From Ascaris suum (Eukaryota > Nematoda > Chromadorea > Rhabditida > Ascarididae): DNA of 64,000 nt. Shown here piece by piece: positions 1 through 64,000 of the stretch (positions within the stretch are counted from its first letter, which is position 1; each line of letters begins with the position of its first letter). The DNA lies in the NCBI GenBank assembly GCA_013433145.1, contig CM024178.1, positions 7,983,260 to 8,047,259 of the forward strand. Reading direction: 5' to 3'. Below the pieces are notes generated by a model. The model was given only the letters and a program-made list of their open reading frames with translations. It was not told the DNA's origin and ran no database searches. A program made the translations under genes and the position numbers.

Positions 1-43170
<43,170 letters not shown>

Positions 43171-43174
43171 CGCT

Positions 43175-43195
43175 TCTATAAACAAAATGAAAAAC
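43175..43195 (-). promoter_or_regulatory. Probable trans-splice acceptor of the cubilin gene
   Basis: On the minus strand, a pyrimidine-rich run ends in TTTGTTTATAG at 43176, five bases before the start ATG at 43170. No in-frame coding exon precedes it, so the AG most likely receives a spliced leader, as is common in nematodes. No promoter can be read. Confidence 0.5.
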
Positions 43196-43563
43196 TATTG
43201 AGATGATTTAATCTATGTGAATAAGCATGAAAAAGGAAATTTTTTTTTTAAATTGTAATTTGCATTTCTTAAGATTGAAAGAAAAAATAAATAGAAATAT
43301 GCAAATTACATTTGAATATATAGCAGTTGATAAATAGCAAGAGTGATCATATAATCAAAATAAAAATGGAGATTTAAAAAAATAATAATAATATTAATAG
43401 TAATAGTGATTGTAATAATCTTAGGGATAATAACGATAGTTGTAGTAATAACAGTTATTATGAAAGCTATAATTATAATTATAGTGTTAATGATAATAAA
43501 GATAATAATAATAAATGAATAATATAAAAATTGAAAAATTTTTATTAATAGCGAAAAGTTCTT

Positions 43564-43857
43564 CTACCTTATCTGGAGCAGAGTTGCAAGAACCACCCTC
43601 TGCTGAGGTGTCACCTGAATATGTCGGTTGAAAGCATACAAAAGCGTTATAGATGGGAAATAGGCATGAATTAATATGATATCTAACGGATCATATTTCA
43701 TTGCAATAAACAATGAGGGTGCACATATCAACAACAACATACGAATTGCATAACGATGGTGTACATATTGCAAATGTGACGCATTCCAAATATGACGCAT
43801 TGTAAAATCATCATTGATTTGCAATTTGCTCGCAATTTGATAAGCGGTGGTAGACAT
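43564..43857 (-). CDS. Hydrophobic ORF, possible membrane protein, unassigned
   Basis: Open frame of 97 codons from an ATG at 43857 (MSTTAYQIASKLQ) to TAG at 43564. It has a polar part with HIWNASHLQYVHHRYAIR, then hydrophobic segments (MLLLICAPSLFIAMKY; IILIHAYFPSITLLYAF), which suggests at least two membrane helices. An in-frame stop lies upstream and no acceptor precedes it in frame, so it would be a first or only exon. A donor (ATAAG|GTAGAA) overlaps the stop, so further exons could exist, but none is evident before cubilin. The RY..R...APS...A..Y spacing faintly recalls the PGAP2/FRAG1 family; that is a guess. It may be a gene fragment. Confidence 0.35.
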   Translation of the reverse strand: MSTTAYQIASKLQINDDFTMRHIWNASHLQYVHHRYAIRMLLLICAPSLFIAMKYDPLDIILIHAYFPSITLLYAFNRHIQVTPQQRVVLATLLQIR

Positions 43858-44749
43858 GACAATATTATCACCAAGCGATTGGAGAATATGATATGTGTAA
43901 ACGAGAAGAAGTGATTCGTTTATCACGTTTTAGCAACAGAATGAATAATATATAAGAGAAAATCAGGCGAATTTAACATACTTGAAGGAAAATTAGATGA
44001 CCTGAAGTGGAAATAATTGATGAAATACATTCCATGCAAATTGCATCAAGATATAAACTAGCATAAAGCACATAAGCTTGTCTGCTTTTTCATCGCATCG
44101 TTCAGAGCTTCTAAACCTGATACTACGAAAGATCAATGTCCGCAGTATTCGACTTTTTTTTTGAATATGTAAATAACTATTGTTTTCTAATCTATAATTT
44201 TAATATTTAAATATATTTGTATGATTTATTGAAGTTATTAAAATTCGAGCGAGTGACCAGAATGTCATATACAAGACGTTCATGTAATCATCAATTCTAT
44301 AAGTAAAGATTAGAGAATCTCTAAGGTAAAGGTTGAATTTGATGGCTAAAGTTTCAATGAACCTATCGTTTCAAAAATTCTTTCATTAAAATATTCAGGG
44401 AGTGGAATTTGATTTTTTTTTTTTGGCGGCGTTAAATGATTCGTGGATAAATTTGAACGATTAATAGTAACTGAAAAATTATTTCGAATTACGCAAAGAA
44501 ATTTTCAATTTCTTTCAACGATTTCGCTGTATTTTCTTTAATTAATGGATCTATTCATTGAGTAATTATGCAAATTTCCTCTTGAAATTATTATTTATTA
44601 GTCTTTGCTATCATTTTTTATTGACTTAACTATTCAACAAGTTGATTCTCTTCGGGTAAATTTTTTATTGCCAAAGTATATGCTCGATGAGAGGGTTTCA
44701 TTTATTGATAAAAGTGAAGGCTGATCATCAAATTCATTTCCAACTTGAA

Positions 44750-44911
44750 TTAAAACTTGAATAAGAACTTTGTCGTTGAGCGATTCACCGATGAAAGATT
44801 GATCTGTTGTTGCGTCCGCAATTGTAAAATAACGTCATATGAAAGATATTTTCTGGATATTTCAATTAATAAATCGATCGCATCAAATTCATTGAAATTT
44901 CGACGCTTCAT
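44750..44911 (-). CDS. Short ORF of 53 codons, unassigned
   Basis: Minus-strand ATG at 44911 to TAA at 44750: MKRRNFNEFDAIDLLIEISR, KYLSYDVILQLRTQQQINLS, SVNRSTTKFLFKF. It lies between the two hydrophobic minus-strand ORFs and could be an exon of the same transcription unit. A plus-strand ORF (44757-45233) overlaps it, and only one strand is likely to code. No family recognised. Confidence 0.2.
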   Translation of the reverse strand: MKRRNFNEFDAIDLLIEISRKYLSYDVILQLRTQQQINLSSVNRSTTKFLFKF

Positions 44912-45092
44912 TGGACTTGTGGATGAGATTTCTCACCGTCAAAAAAGTGGTCGTAATTTGAGAAAAGTACCGCTTGTAAAGCTTCGAAGGAAGTTTATAA
45001 AATTCAGAGTAAGGTACATAGAAGAGGAATACTTTCATTCATGTATTCTAGGCATACAATTCAAAAGTCCTAGAACATTTCTGCTCATATTA

Positions 45093-45152
45093 GGCATATT
45101 TGGCCAGAAATTGGCATATTTGGTCAAAATCGACACATTTGTCCAGAATCTT
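45093..45152. repeat. 20-bp minisatellite, three units
   Basis: GGCATATTTGGCCAGAAATT, a second copy with two or three changes, and a third, more diverged copy. It lies inside a plus-strand open frame, which argues that the frame is not a gene. Confidence 0.85.
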
Positions 45153-45269
45153 TCGATCTTCTTTACAAAATATGACAGTTATGAGTGGAATTCCATTTTT
45201 CCTCACTTTCAATCTATGGCGTTGAAAATTTAGACTGATTTAAGCAAATCAGAGAGATTTTACAGATTT

Positions 45270-45552
45270 TTACGAGAGTATAGATTCATTTAATGAGGAA
45301 TACACCCAAAATAATACGCGTTTTTTAACGAGTTGATATCCTATGATATGATGTATGATGTAGATTGCTATAGGAATGTAATGGAAAATGACGTCAATAC
45401 TGATATGATAACGATATTGATAGAACACACTAGCACTGATATATGTTATTAATATGGCATAGAAAACGATGTGGATTTCATTCACAGCAAAACATTTGAT
45501 TTCCTCAATAAATTCTAGATGTGTGTGGTCAAAACCTATTTGCGCAACTATC
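45270..45552 (-). CDS. Hydrophobic ORF, possible terminal exon of a membrane protein, unassigned
   Basis: Minus-strand open frame: AQIGFDHTHLEFIEEIKCF, AVNEIHIVFYAILITYISAS, VFYQYRYHISIDVIFHYIPI, AIYIIHHIIGYQLVKKR, ending at TAA 45270-45272. It holds two probable membrane helices and a regular codon pattern. Acceptor-like AGs lie near 45550 (CTCTCGATAG, CAAATAG). It could belong to one gene with the hydrophobic ORF at 43564-43857, but the reading order and joining exons are unclear. The family is not recognised; PGAP2/FRAG1-like is a weak possibility. Confidence 0.35.
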
Positions 45553-46776
45553 GAGAGCAATTCGATAAACTCGTTTCATCGATTTCAATCCATGATTTAA
45601 TTATATCTACATTAAGCTTTATCAACAGGACAATTCTTAATCATTATTTTCGTAAAATATTCGATTTTCAATTCAATACGATCATTTGAAATATTTAAAT
45701 TCACAGAAATAAATAAATTTCTTTTTTTTTTTGAATTTTTTCTTTCTCCTCTTTTATTCAACTCTGAGAATTTATTTTTCCGCTTTTTTTTTGCGGAAAT
45801 ATTTTTTTTCCCTTCCGAAATAATCGTTGAAAAAAATTTCAACTTTTTCATTATGCCAATAGCAAAGAAATGTTTGAAAGAATTTATTGAAAACCATTGA
45901 AAAATTTATTAAATTACTATTTACTTTATTACAAATATGATAATATGTAAATCAATTATCTTTATGAATAAAATATTTTGCATATTTTATGATGCATAAA
46001 AATTCATTTAATATGAAAATTAAAAGAAACAACAATTGTTTTCGCACTCATAAAACAACGTATACAATATCAAACTATTATTAGAACGTTAAAAGCTTTT
46101 TTCGAGGGGATTTAATTCTATGGCTAAAATTTTTCATCTAGGTTCAATTAAGTTTACATATTATAATTGCCATCCATATTGTTTATACCACAACTTTATT
46201 ACCGCATAAAACTATTTCAACCTTTTTTTCATCAATCGACCAAAAAAAAACCCCCCGCATTTTTCAATCGCAGATGGTTTATACCATAAATTTCTCAAAA
46301 ATCAAAGATTAGATCGGCTGTGTAGAGCGTTTTTTTTTTTTGCATTTTTCTTGCATCAAGTACCAATTTTTTTTAGAGCAAAAAATGTGGAAGTTGATCG
46401 ACGTATAAATATTAGGTGAAAAGTGAGGGTAATAAAGCGATGGCGTCACCTCATTTGAAGAGTTAATTGATAATAGTTTGAAATGGATAGATTATTTTTT
46501 AGAACTAATTGTTGTTTGATGTTGATTTTATTATATAACCTAGAACTTTAAGTTCATTCTCGAACTTCATATATGTGAACTGAAGTTCGAATTCGGGTTA
46601 GACAATCCGCCAGCTATCATTTGAACGATAATTGAAAGATGTGATTTCGATCGAAGCATGATAATTTGTCGCCAGCCGATCAAATTTCTATTTTAATAAA
46701 GAGTAGCATAAATTTCTCTCCCAAGAGGCAATAAGACGCCTATTTCAGGAAAAAAAATTGTTAAAAACTTTTATAG

Positions 46777-46951
<175 letters not shown>

Positions 46952-47969
46952 AGAATTTGAGTTTTTTTTTTCTTTATACTATCCAAGCTAATGAAACCAT
47001 CGAATTGTACAACTATCATATTCAATTTTGTGTTTATATCTAATCAAGTTGATCTATTTTTTTGTGTTTATATCAAATTAAAATATAATAGTGGAAGAAT
47101 TTAATGAACCTAGCAGTTTGAAATTCTCAGAAGACAGCAATAGATGGAAAAGAGTTATATCGTGGGGGAAAAGCTTTGAAAATATTTCAGTGTATAATGT
47201 TATACTATAGTATATTGTAAATGACTATAGTATACTGATGATAATTTAAGAGCGTTCTTATTCATTCGATAATAGATTATTGTCGAATTTATAGTCGTAT
47301 AAATTTAGCGTGTAAGTAATTTTATTGCTTATATTTGAATTTGCATTATTTTATATTTAAATTACGCTATATCATTATAGAAATAAATAATTTATGCAAA
47401 ATCTTCATTTGCCAATCTTCATTTGGGACGCTTATCGTCTCAATAGCACTTCGAAAAGTGCAGAAAAAAAATTGTCATGTGAGAAGCAAATAGCACATTT
47501 ATCGATTAGCTTGTACGTTCACTTTTACGCTATACAAAACGACGATGTGTTGATGAGTAGACCTATTGGAATAGGTCGTTGACTTTTCTCTTCTTTATCT
47601 TTTCAATTCTCAACATTTTTCCCCGATTATTTTATTCAAAAAAAAAAGAAATTAATAAATAAATAAAATAAAATAAAAAATAAAACTCTAATTAGCGAAA
47701 TATTTCCTCTTTATGAGGATTAATACCAAATTTTTATATTTATGTTTACCTTCTTTACCTTTAATATTGCCTATCTGTACTCTATGAATGATATATGAAG
47801 TTACAGTTATACTAGTTCTATCCGCTATAAGATTTGCGCAAATATCCCGTAATTAGGATCCTATAAACGAATTCCCACTAAGTTAAGCGGTCCCCATTTG
47901 GGCATCTTCAAAACTACTTCTAAATATCTGCTAATTAATAAAGTACCTCAATAATCTCCCTCCTCATTG

Positions 47970-47992
47970 CCCCCCCCCCCCCCCCCCCCCCC
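47970..47992. repeat. C23 homopolymer
   Basis: 23 C in the spacer upstream of cytochrome c copy 2. Shorter G or C runs of 11 to 15 occur at 8854, 10115, 25650, 36955, 41132, 42750, 48716, 53092, 54508, 62100 and 63114. Confidence 0.9.
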
Positions 47993-48239
47993 ATCCTGTC
48001 GCCGTTTTGCTTCCTCTCGAAAAGCCATTATAGTTGGTAAAATTCTGCACAAATGAAGAGCAAAAGTCATGGAAAACAAGCTGAAAGGATCATAACAAAT
48101 CACCTCTCTTTTTTTTGCATTACACACACAGTATTGTTGTACTTTCATTCTTTCAAGCTGCTTCAAAAGCTATATAATAGAGAAAAACACAGTTTAATTC
48201 CTTTTAATCCCTTAATTCCGGTCTTGTAAGTTGTTTGTT

Positions 48240-48370
48240 GACGTCAGCCTTCTCTCCATCCACTCTCCACCTCCCCCATCCTTCCTCCGCCCTCTTCCTC
48301 AATCCTCCCATCTCCCTCCACTCTCTCTCCACCATCCCCCCTCCCCCTCCCCTCCCAAATCCCTAATCCC
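48240..48370. repeat. Pyrimidine-rich tract
   Basis: About 130 bases almost wholly C and T (CTCTCCACCTCCCCCATCC and similar). It could form triplex DNA. A purine-rich counterpart lies at 4783-4880 (GGGGAGGGGATGAGGGA). Confidence 0.85.
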
Positions 48371-49950
48371 ACGCAGTTTTCCACTTTCATAAGTCTCAAA
48401 AAAAACTTTTTTTAGTCTTATCAATGCAACCATTTATTCATATACAAAAATGTAATAATTTAAAGAACCTTTACTGAACTTTAATTACTATCTGCGAGCA
48501 TATCAGGTTTATTTCAATGGATCATCAATGAACAAGAAGCAACCCCAAATCAAGCCGAAGTGCATATATATCGATTTAAAATAGCAGATGTTGTGTAGCA
48601 ATGAGAGCAATTAATTGAATCAAATCACGTTACTTTCTCACTTTGTACGTAAAAGATGTTAGTAACTATTATTTTCTACCGCTTTAACCCAGAAATAGCC
48701 TAAATTTACCAGATTCCCCCCCCCCCTTCCCACCATATACTCTTCGCAACTCAACTCTTATTTATCTCTCTTTTTTCATTTAAGAAGTTATTTATAGCTG
48801 TTTAAACTCCGGCAGCATTCATTGTCCTCGAGAAAAAAAAAACCCCACTGCAAAGATTTTTCGAAAGAACAAACTGATGAGGATCTTCGAACTTTTTTCT
48901 TCCTATTTATCATCGTGATGGGGCGGAAAGTGCAGTGGAAAGCTTTTTTTTTTTGGTCTATTGCCGATAGCATTTCTTTGCACGTAACTGCTAACTATTC
49001 GTCATCTTCTATTACAGGTATAGAATCGGTAGAACGAGGCATATCTCTTCACCACATTTCATTTTTCCAAATAATCGAAGTCGTTATGCAATAATTATTA
49101 TCTGATGGGTTTAAAAATCTAATTTCCTGATTAAAAGGTCTCATTTTTTTGTCGGATGTTATTATGTAATTGTAAAATTGTTACTTTGCTGTATTGCTTG
49201 AGCAAAAAAAGTTCAACTCGACTCATTTGAGACTTCGGATTTTTCAGTGATCTTAGGCCAGGTACCTCTCAGGTGTAATAAATCTCCAGGTATTTTTCAG
49301 GTGTAAGAGATACCGATAGAATAGGTGAAATCTTCGGAAAGCCCTCTGAAGTTTGTAAAAAAAAAGCGGGAATTTTTGCTTCGAACCGTTCGTTAAACGG
49401 GTGAATTAGGGCGAATCGGTAAAATGCGGAAGAGAGTTTCCGCTTCATATCTCTTTATTTCGATCGACTTTTTCTATCACATTCCACTGAATTTGCATAT
49501 CCGCTTTATTTGCATATCGTTCTGTTTTTTTTGCATAATTTGCATACTTTTAATTGTTATTGAGATCTTCATGTAAATTTATAAATGTTTTATTTCGCCT
49601 CCACCTTTGAGAAAAAAAAAGAAACTTTCCGAGATTTCCAACGAGTTCGAGATCGATAGCATGACCTTCTTCTAGTTCGCGAACTTTTTTTTTTTTGAAA
49701 ATTAATTTCCCTTTCGCTTATCCTCTTCTTCGGTGTAAATGTGAATTTTTGAAGTTCAACTGGTCGTAAAATAGGAGAGAGAAGACAGAGCAATAGGATT
49801 GAATAGTGCAAAATTTCTTAGTTGTTGAATGAAAAATTTTGCAGTAAAATATTCGTGAAATATCTCATTGGTAAGAAAATTCGTTGAATTTAATTTTTGC
49901 GGATATTTCCGGTGAAAGTTCATTTCTTCAACGATTTTTCTTCCTCAAAT

Positions 49951-50106
49951 ATGAGTGTCGCATATTTTGCTGCGCGGGCTGCGTTTTCTGAAGAACGGAA
50001 ACTACAGCCGGTTCGATGGCATCACACCGAAGGTGGATTTAAGACAGCTGCTCCACGATGGGAGGGATGTTACCTATTGAGGCGAAGGAATGAGATTAGT
50101 GCTTAA
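49951..50106 (+). CDS. Short ORF of 51 residues, unassigned
   Basis: Plus-strand ATG at 49951 to TAA at 50104-50106: MSVAYFAARAAFSEERKLQP, VRWHHTEGGFKTAAPRWEG, CYLLRRRNEISA. The stretch is richer in G and C than its surroundings, and the N-terminus, rich in Ala and Arg and poor in acidic residues at first, resembles a mitochondrial presequence. It lies 330 bases upstream of cytochrome c copy 2. It may be a small gene, an exon, or chance. Confidence 0.25.
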   Translation: MSVAYFAARAAFSEERKLQPVRWHHTEGGFKTAAPRWEGCYLLRRRNEISA

Positions 50107-50433
50107 GCAGTTGGTGCGAAAATTTGAGCCTGCCTGTGCTTTCCTATCAATCCTTTTCGACAGCCTAGGTTTAAGGAGCGGTTGAACGAATGTTGGTGTG
50201 TCTGACAGCATCTTGTCTGCAACTGTCTGACGGAGTGACGGATACTGACAAATCCGACAATTTGATCCTCAACTTATGCATCGTTGTGCGTTAGCTAATC
50301 TGTTCTATAGCTCAACTATTGTCAACATTTCATCTCATTTAAGTACGACACAATAATATCGAAAATTAATTCAATTCCTAATTGAAGTTCTTAAGTTCCG
50401 AAGTGACACGAATTGACGATCGTATCGCATAAA

Positions 50434-51779
50434 ATGGGCGATTATGAACGTGGCAAAAAGCTATTTATGAAACGTTGTGCACAGTGCCATGTTATCGATT
50501 CGATTGCATGCATAAATGGACCTACACTATCTGGTGTAATTGGACGAAAATCGGGTACAGTCGAAGGTTATACACATTCAGAGGCGAGTACCGCAAAGGT
50601 ATGAACGATCGCGATTGAGAATTCATAAAATTTACATTCGGCAATTTTTTTTTTTTTTGCCTTTCGAATCATACCGATCATCTGCGCACAATCTGAAATT
50701 TAAATAGAGGGTTACCTTGGGACCTCGAAAATAAACAATATCATTTAGCAATATAAACCATTTTTGTCCACGTTTCTAAATTTATATTTACAAAGCATAT
50801 CGCAATGGTGTTGCATATATCCGTATGTATGTGTCTGTGTGTCCGTCTGTCTGTCTGTCTGTCTGTCTGTCCGCCCGACTGGTAATTGTAACTCAAGAGT
50901 ATCATTGAAGCAAGCGCTAAAGAATTTTTATAGATGTAATGTGCATATATAATCGATCAAGTTTGTCGAAATTTGAGCAAAAGATATAACTCGCTGGAAG
51001 GTACCGAGTAATTTACCTGATGGATTTTTAATTTATTCCGGTCGAGTCATAAATAGTAAATCCTTTTTTAAGAAAGGAAGTTTGTTACAAGTGATAGGAT
51101 TAACTGAAACATGAATATATCACTGTGGAATTTGATGATTTATTCATAATTTTTGGAACCGGTCGATCTCTGAGGGAATTTTGCAGAAGTGCTTACCTAT
51201 TTTCTAAGCATTGGAATTTATGAACGCTGTAGAACCCAGATTGTGCTTTCGAGATTTCACGATAATAGTACATCATTGATTTTGCTAGCAGTTTCGTCGA
51301 TTATTTAAGTCCTCAGTCAAAAATTTTAATTGGCATCCAAGTTGAATTGATTATGCAGTGATGTTTAATTTATTTATCTAACTTTCCCTATATATCTGTT
51401 TGTCTCTCTGTAACTTAAAAAAGAATTTAATCCACTAATTTAAGTAGAAGCTCAACAATAAATTCGTTTAGTTAATTTCATTTCATAGCGAAAGCGTTTT
51501 ACTTCAATGCAAAGTTGAAGTGGTAGTTTCTGTTTGATTTCTAAATAGTGATATTTTATTTTTTTGCAGGGTATAATCTGGACTCGTGAAACTCTCTTGG
51601 AGTATTTGACAGATCCAAGAAAATGTATTCCTGGAACGAAAATGGTGTGTACCGGATTGAAGAAAGTTGAAGATCGTGAAGATTTAGTCACCTATATCGA
51701 GGTTGAATCGAAGAAGCCACCGAAAGATGCTGGTCAAAAATGGGTGAAACCACAAGGGCATCCACTTCCAAAATCTTAA
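50434..51779 (+). CDS. Cytochrome c, copy 2, divergent, two exons
   Basis: Mitochondrial electron carrier between complex III and cytochrome oxidase. Exons 50434-50598 and 51570-51779, joined in phase 0, encode 124 residues. Start ATG at 50434 gives [20 protein letters not shown]; the haem motif is CAQCH (residues 15-19). [18 protein letters not shown] replaces the usual GPNLHG loop. Exon 2 has [22 protein letters not shown] with the Met ligand at residue 80, then [17 protein letters not shown] tail of about 20 residues ([17 protein letters not shown] and onward) goes beyond the normal end of cytochrome c. Cys74 replaces the usual Tyr before IPGTKM. The gene is in the synteny position of C. 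elegans cyc-2.2 next to cubilin. A divergent, perhaps tissue-specific, isoform is inferred. An in-frame TTG upstream was not used as a start. Confidence 0.9.
50846..50870. repeat. (CTGT)n microsatellite
   Basis: Six CTGT units in the intron of cytochrome c copy 2, preceded by TGTATGTGTCTGTGTGTC. Confidence 0.93.
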
Positions 51780-52414
51780 ACCTCAGAGATTCTTTTTTTT
51801 TTTTTTTTGCAATCGTTTTTAATCTTCGCGAAACTCTCTGTTAAGCTGGTCGAAATTTCAGAGTAATGCTGTTCTTATCTCTGTTCACCGGATGGATGAC
51901 TTGTTCTGTGATGAATCTTTTCGTTGGATATTTTATTTGAATATATAATTAATTTTGTATCGATTTATAGTTTTTGAATAATTCAATTCCTGGCAGTAAG
52001 TTAAGTTCCAATATTTACTTATAGCGTTGTCTTATCAATGAAGTTTATCTCAAGTATATATTTCTCTAATGATGCTAATGTTGACCTTAAAAGTCAATAT
52101 AAGAAATGAATAGCAACGTTTTATTAACTCAATTATTTACTTTATCGCCTAGGTTACTAAATTTTAATTTTATTGTATCTTGAAACTTGTTTGTTGAGTA
52201 TTTCGATGTTGAAATGTTGTCGTAATGCGGTGGAAGTGAGTAGAGCTCAAAATATTTCAATGCTTGAAAATATTTGTGATATCATTTATGCAGTAATTTT
52301 TAGGACTGTCTAATTAGAAATTTTTTCTGTTAGTTTATTTCTTTAACGTTGCAATTATTGGTGCCTTTTTTTAAGTTGTGTATGAATAAAAATTTTAAAG
52401 ACTATTTTTGTTTG

Positions 52415-52417
<3 letters not shown>

Positions 52418-52488
<71 letters not shown>
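52418..52488. repeat. (TA)n microsatellite with one phase break
   Basis: About 71 bases of alternating AT with one extra A near 52469, between cytochrome c copy 2 and FAN1. Confidence 0.95.
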
Positions 52489-53304
52489 AATGACCGTTAA
52501 ATACGGAAGAAATCAAGTATACTTATCATTAATTGCATGTCGAATATTCTGTAGAAATGCAACTTCAGTTATTGCATTTTTATCTACCGCCTTTCCAAAA
52601 TTCATTTTAAAAAGAATGATTTTAATGAATAAATTTTCTCAATTCAATTTTTCTTTGAAATTATTTTTTTAGAAATTATTTTACGCTTTTCTATATTTTT
52701 AGTCGATTTATATTATTGATGTACTAGGCTGACTTTCAATCGGCAATATTGAAAGTGGAAGGTGTTTTAAATTAGTTGTTAACAACTTAGCGATTGAATG
52801 TTATAGAGTTAATTCATTGATATGATGTGGTCACTCGTTAGCGTGGTCATTCAGCAACTGCTTGCTCTAATATTAGTAAATTCTTATTTGAAATTACTCT
52901 TAGAAAAAAGGAGTGATATAATGTTTCTTTCTGTAAATGTTTATTTTTTACAGGAATATAGTTAACGTCATATGTTACAGCCAGGTATTTTATTCTAGGC
53001 TTAGTCTCAGGTAGTGACCTCTGGCTCATTTTCATCCCATTTGCGGATAAGGTTTTCAAATTTCAGTAACTGTCAAAGAAGGGGTGGGAGTGGGGGGGGG
53101 GGGGGGCTCAAGCAGCGCCAATGAAATAATATGAGGTTCAACAAAAGCATCAGCGTCTGATCTTCAGTACATTGAAGAACAAAATGATACACTTCCAAAA
53201 AACCCGAAACTTTCGGCCATACCTTTCTTATTATTACGCATTGAATTGCTCTTGGTTAGACTTAGTTGTTTTTTGTGGCCTGCAATGATATGAATCACAC
53301 AGTT

Positions 53305-53308
<4 letters not shown>

Positions 53309-53379
<71 letters not shown>
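53309..53379. repeat. (TA)n microsatellite just upstream of FAN1
   Basis: A 71-base alternating AT tract that ends about 50 bases before the FAN1 start codon, so it sits in or next to the FAN1 promoter or outron. Confidence 0.97.
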
Positions 53380-53383
<4 letters not shown>

Positions 53384-53385
53384 AA

Positions 53386-53403
53386 ATTCGGTTTTTTTCC
53401 CAG
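53386..53403 (+). promoter_or_regulatory. Probable trans-splice acceptor of FAN1
   Basis: The sequence GGTTTTTTTCCCAG ends at 53403, 25 bases before the ATG. It is a strong acceptor with no coding exon upstream, which fits spliced-leader addition. It could also be the acceptor of an ordinary 5' UTR intron. Confidence 0.5.
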
Positions 53404-53428
53404 TCGTCTATACTGGTTCATCAAAAGG

Positions 53429-63798
<10,370 letters not shown>

Positions 63799-64000
63799 GT
63801 ATTATGTAATGAATATCTTATATTACCTTTATTTAGATTCAAAAATTTCGAGCTTAAGCATTCCATGTTTATAATATAGAAACTAATTTCATTCAAATTT
63901 TATAAACAATGAAATAAAATAGCGGTCTTATTTTTCAAGTAGAGTTGATGCTAGAGATAGATGGATAATGTTGGGAATGAGAGCTGAAATTTTTTTTTCA

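Noticed and set aside
44757..45233. Plus-strand 158-codon frame
   Set aside because: It runs through a 20-bp minisatellite and overlaps a minus-strand frame; no family recognised. Possible but not supported enough to list as a gene.
45612..45851. Lys-rich minus-strand frame
   Set aside because: Low-complexity translation of T-rich DNA.

Overview
The window reads as nuclear DNA of a nematode. It is strongly AT-rich and has many small exons with GT..TTTCAG-type introns. It carries long (TA)n arrays, and acceptor-like sites just upstream of two start codons suggest spliced-leader trans-splicing. A cytochrome c gene sits beside a cubilin gene, as I recall for C. elegans cyc-2.2 (ZC116.2) and ZC116.3. 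I cannot name the species; a parasitic clade III (filarial or ascarid-like) worm is only a guess.

Layout. (1) 1-43170, minus strand: most of a giant cubilin (CUBN) homologue, its 3' end beyond the left edge. I could chain 46 exons by reading phase, about 2,100 residues: signal peptide, N-terminal region, eight EGF modules and thirteen CUB modules, some of which have lost cysteines. One junction, inside CUB1, has no normal acceptor. (2) 40797-41583, plus strand: a two-exon cytochrome c gene nested in cubilin intron 2, with a single-base frameshift in exon 1. (3) 43171-50433: mostly non-coding, with a few unassigned ORFs (two hydrophobic ones on the minus strand), a long (TA)n array and a pyrimidine-rich tract. 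(4) 50434-51779, plus strand: an intact but divergent second cytochrome c with the same intron position and a C-terminal extension. (5) 53429-63798, plus strand: the first 15 exons (681 codons) of FAN1, the Fanconi-associated nuclease: UBZ finger, winged-helix/SAP region and TPR region. The VRR-NUC catalytic domain lies beyond the right edge.

The genes do not form a pathway: cubilin is an endocytic receptor, cytochrome c acts in respiration, and FAN1 repairs DNA crosslinks. Introns and spacers hold eight long (TA)n arrays, several short-period minisatellites, G/C homopolymers, two imperfect hairpins and two possible solo LTRs. I saw no CRISPR, rRNA or convincing tRNA. All exon limits come from reading splice signals and phase by eye, without alignment or transcript data.
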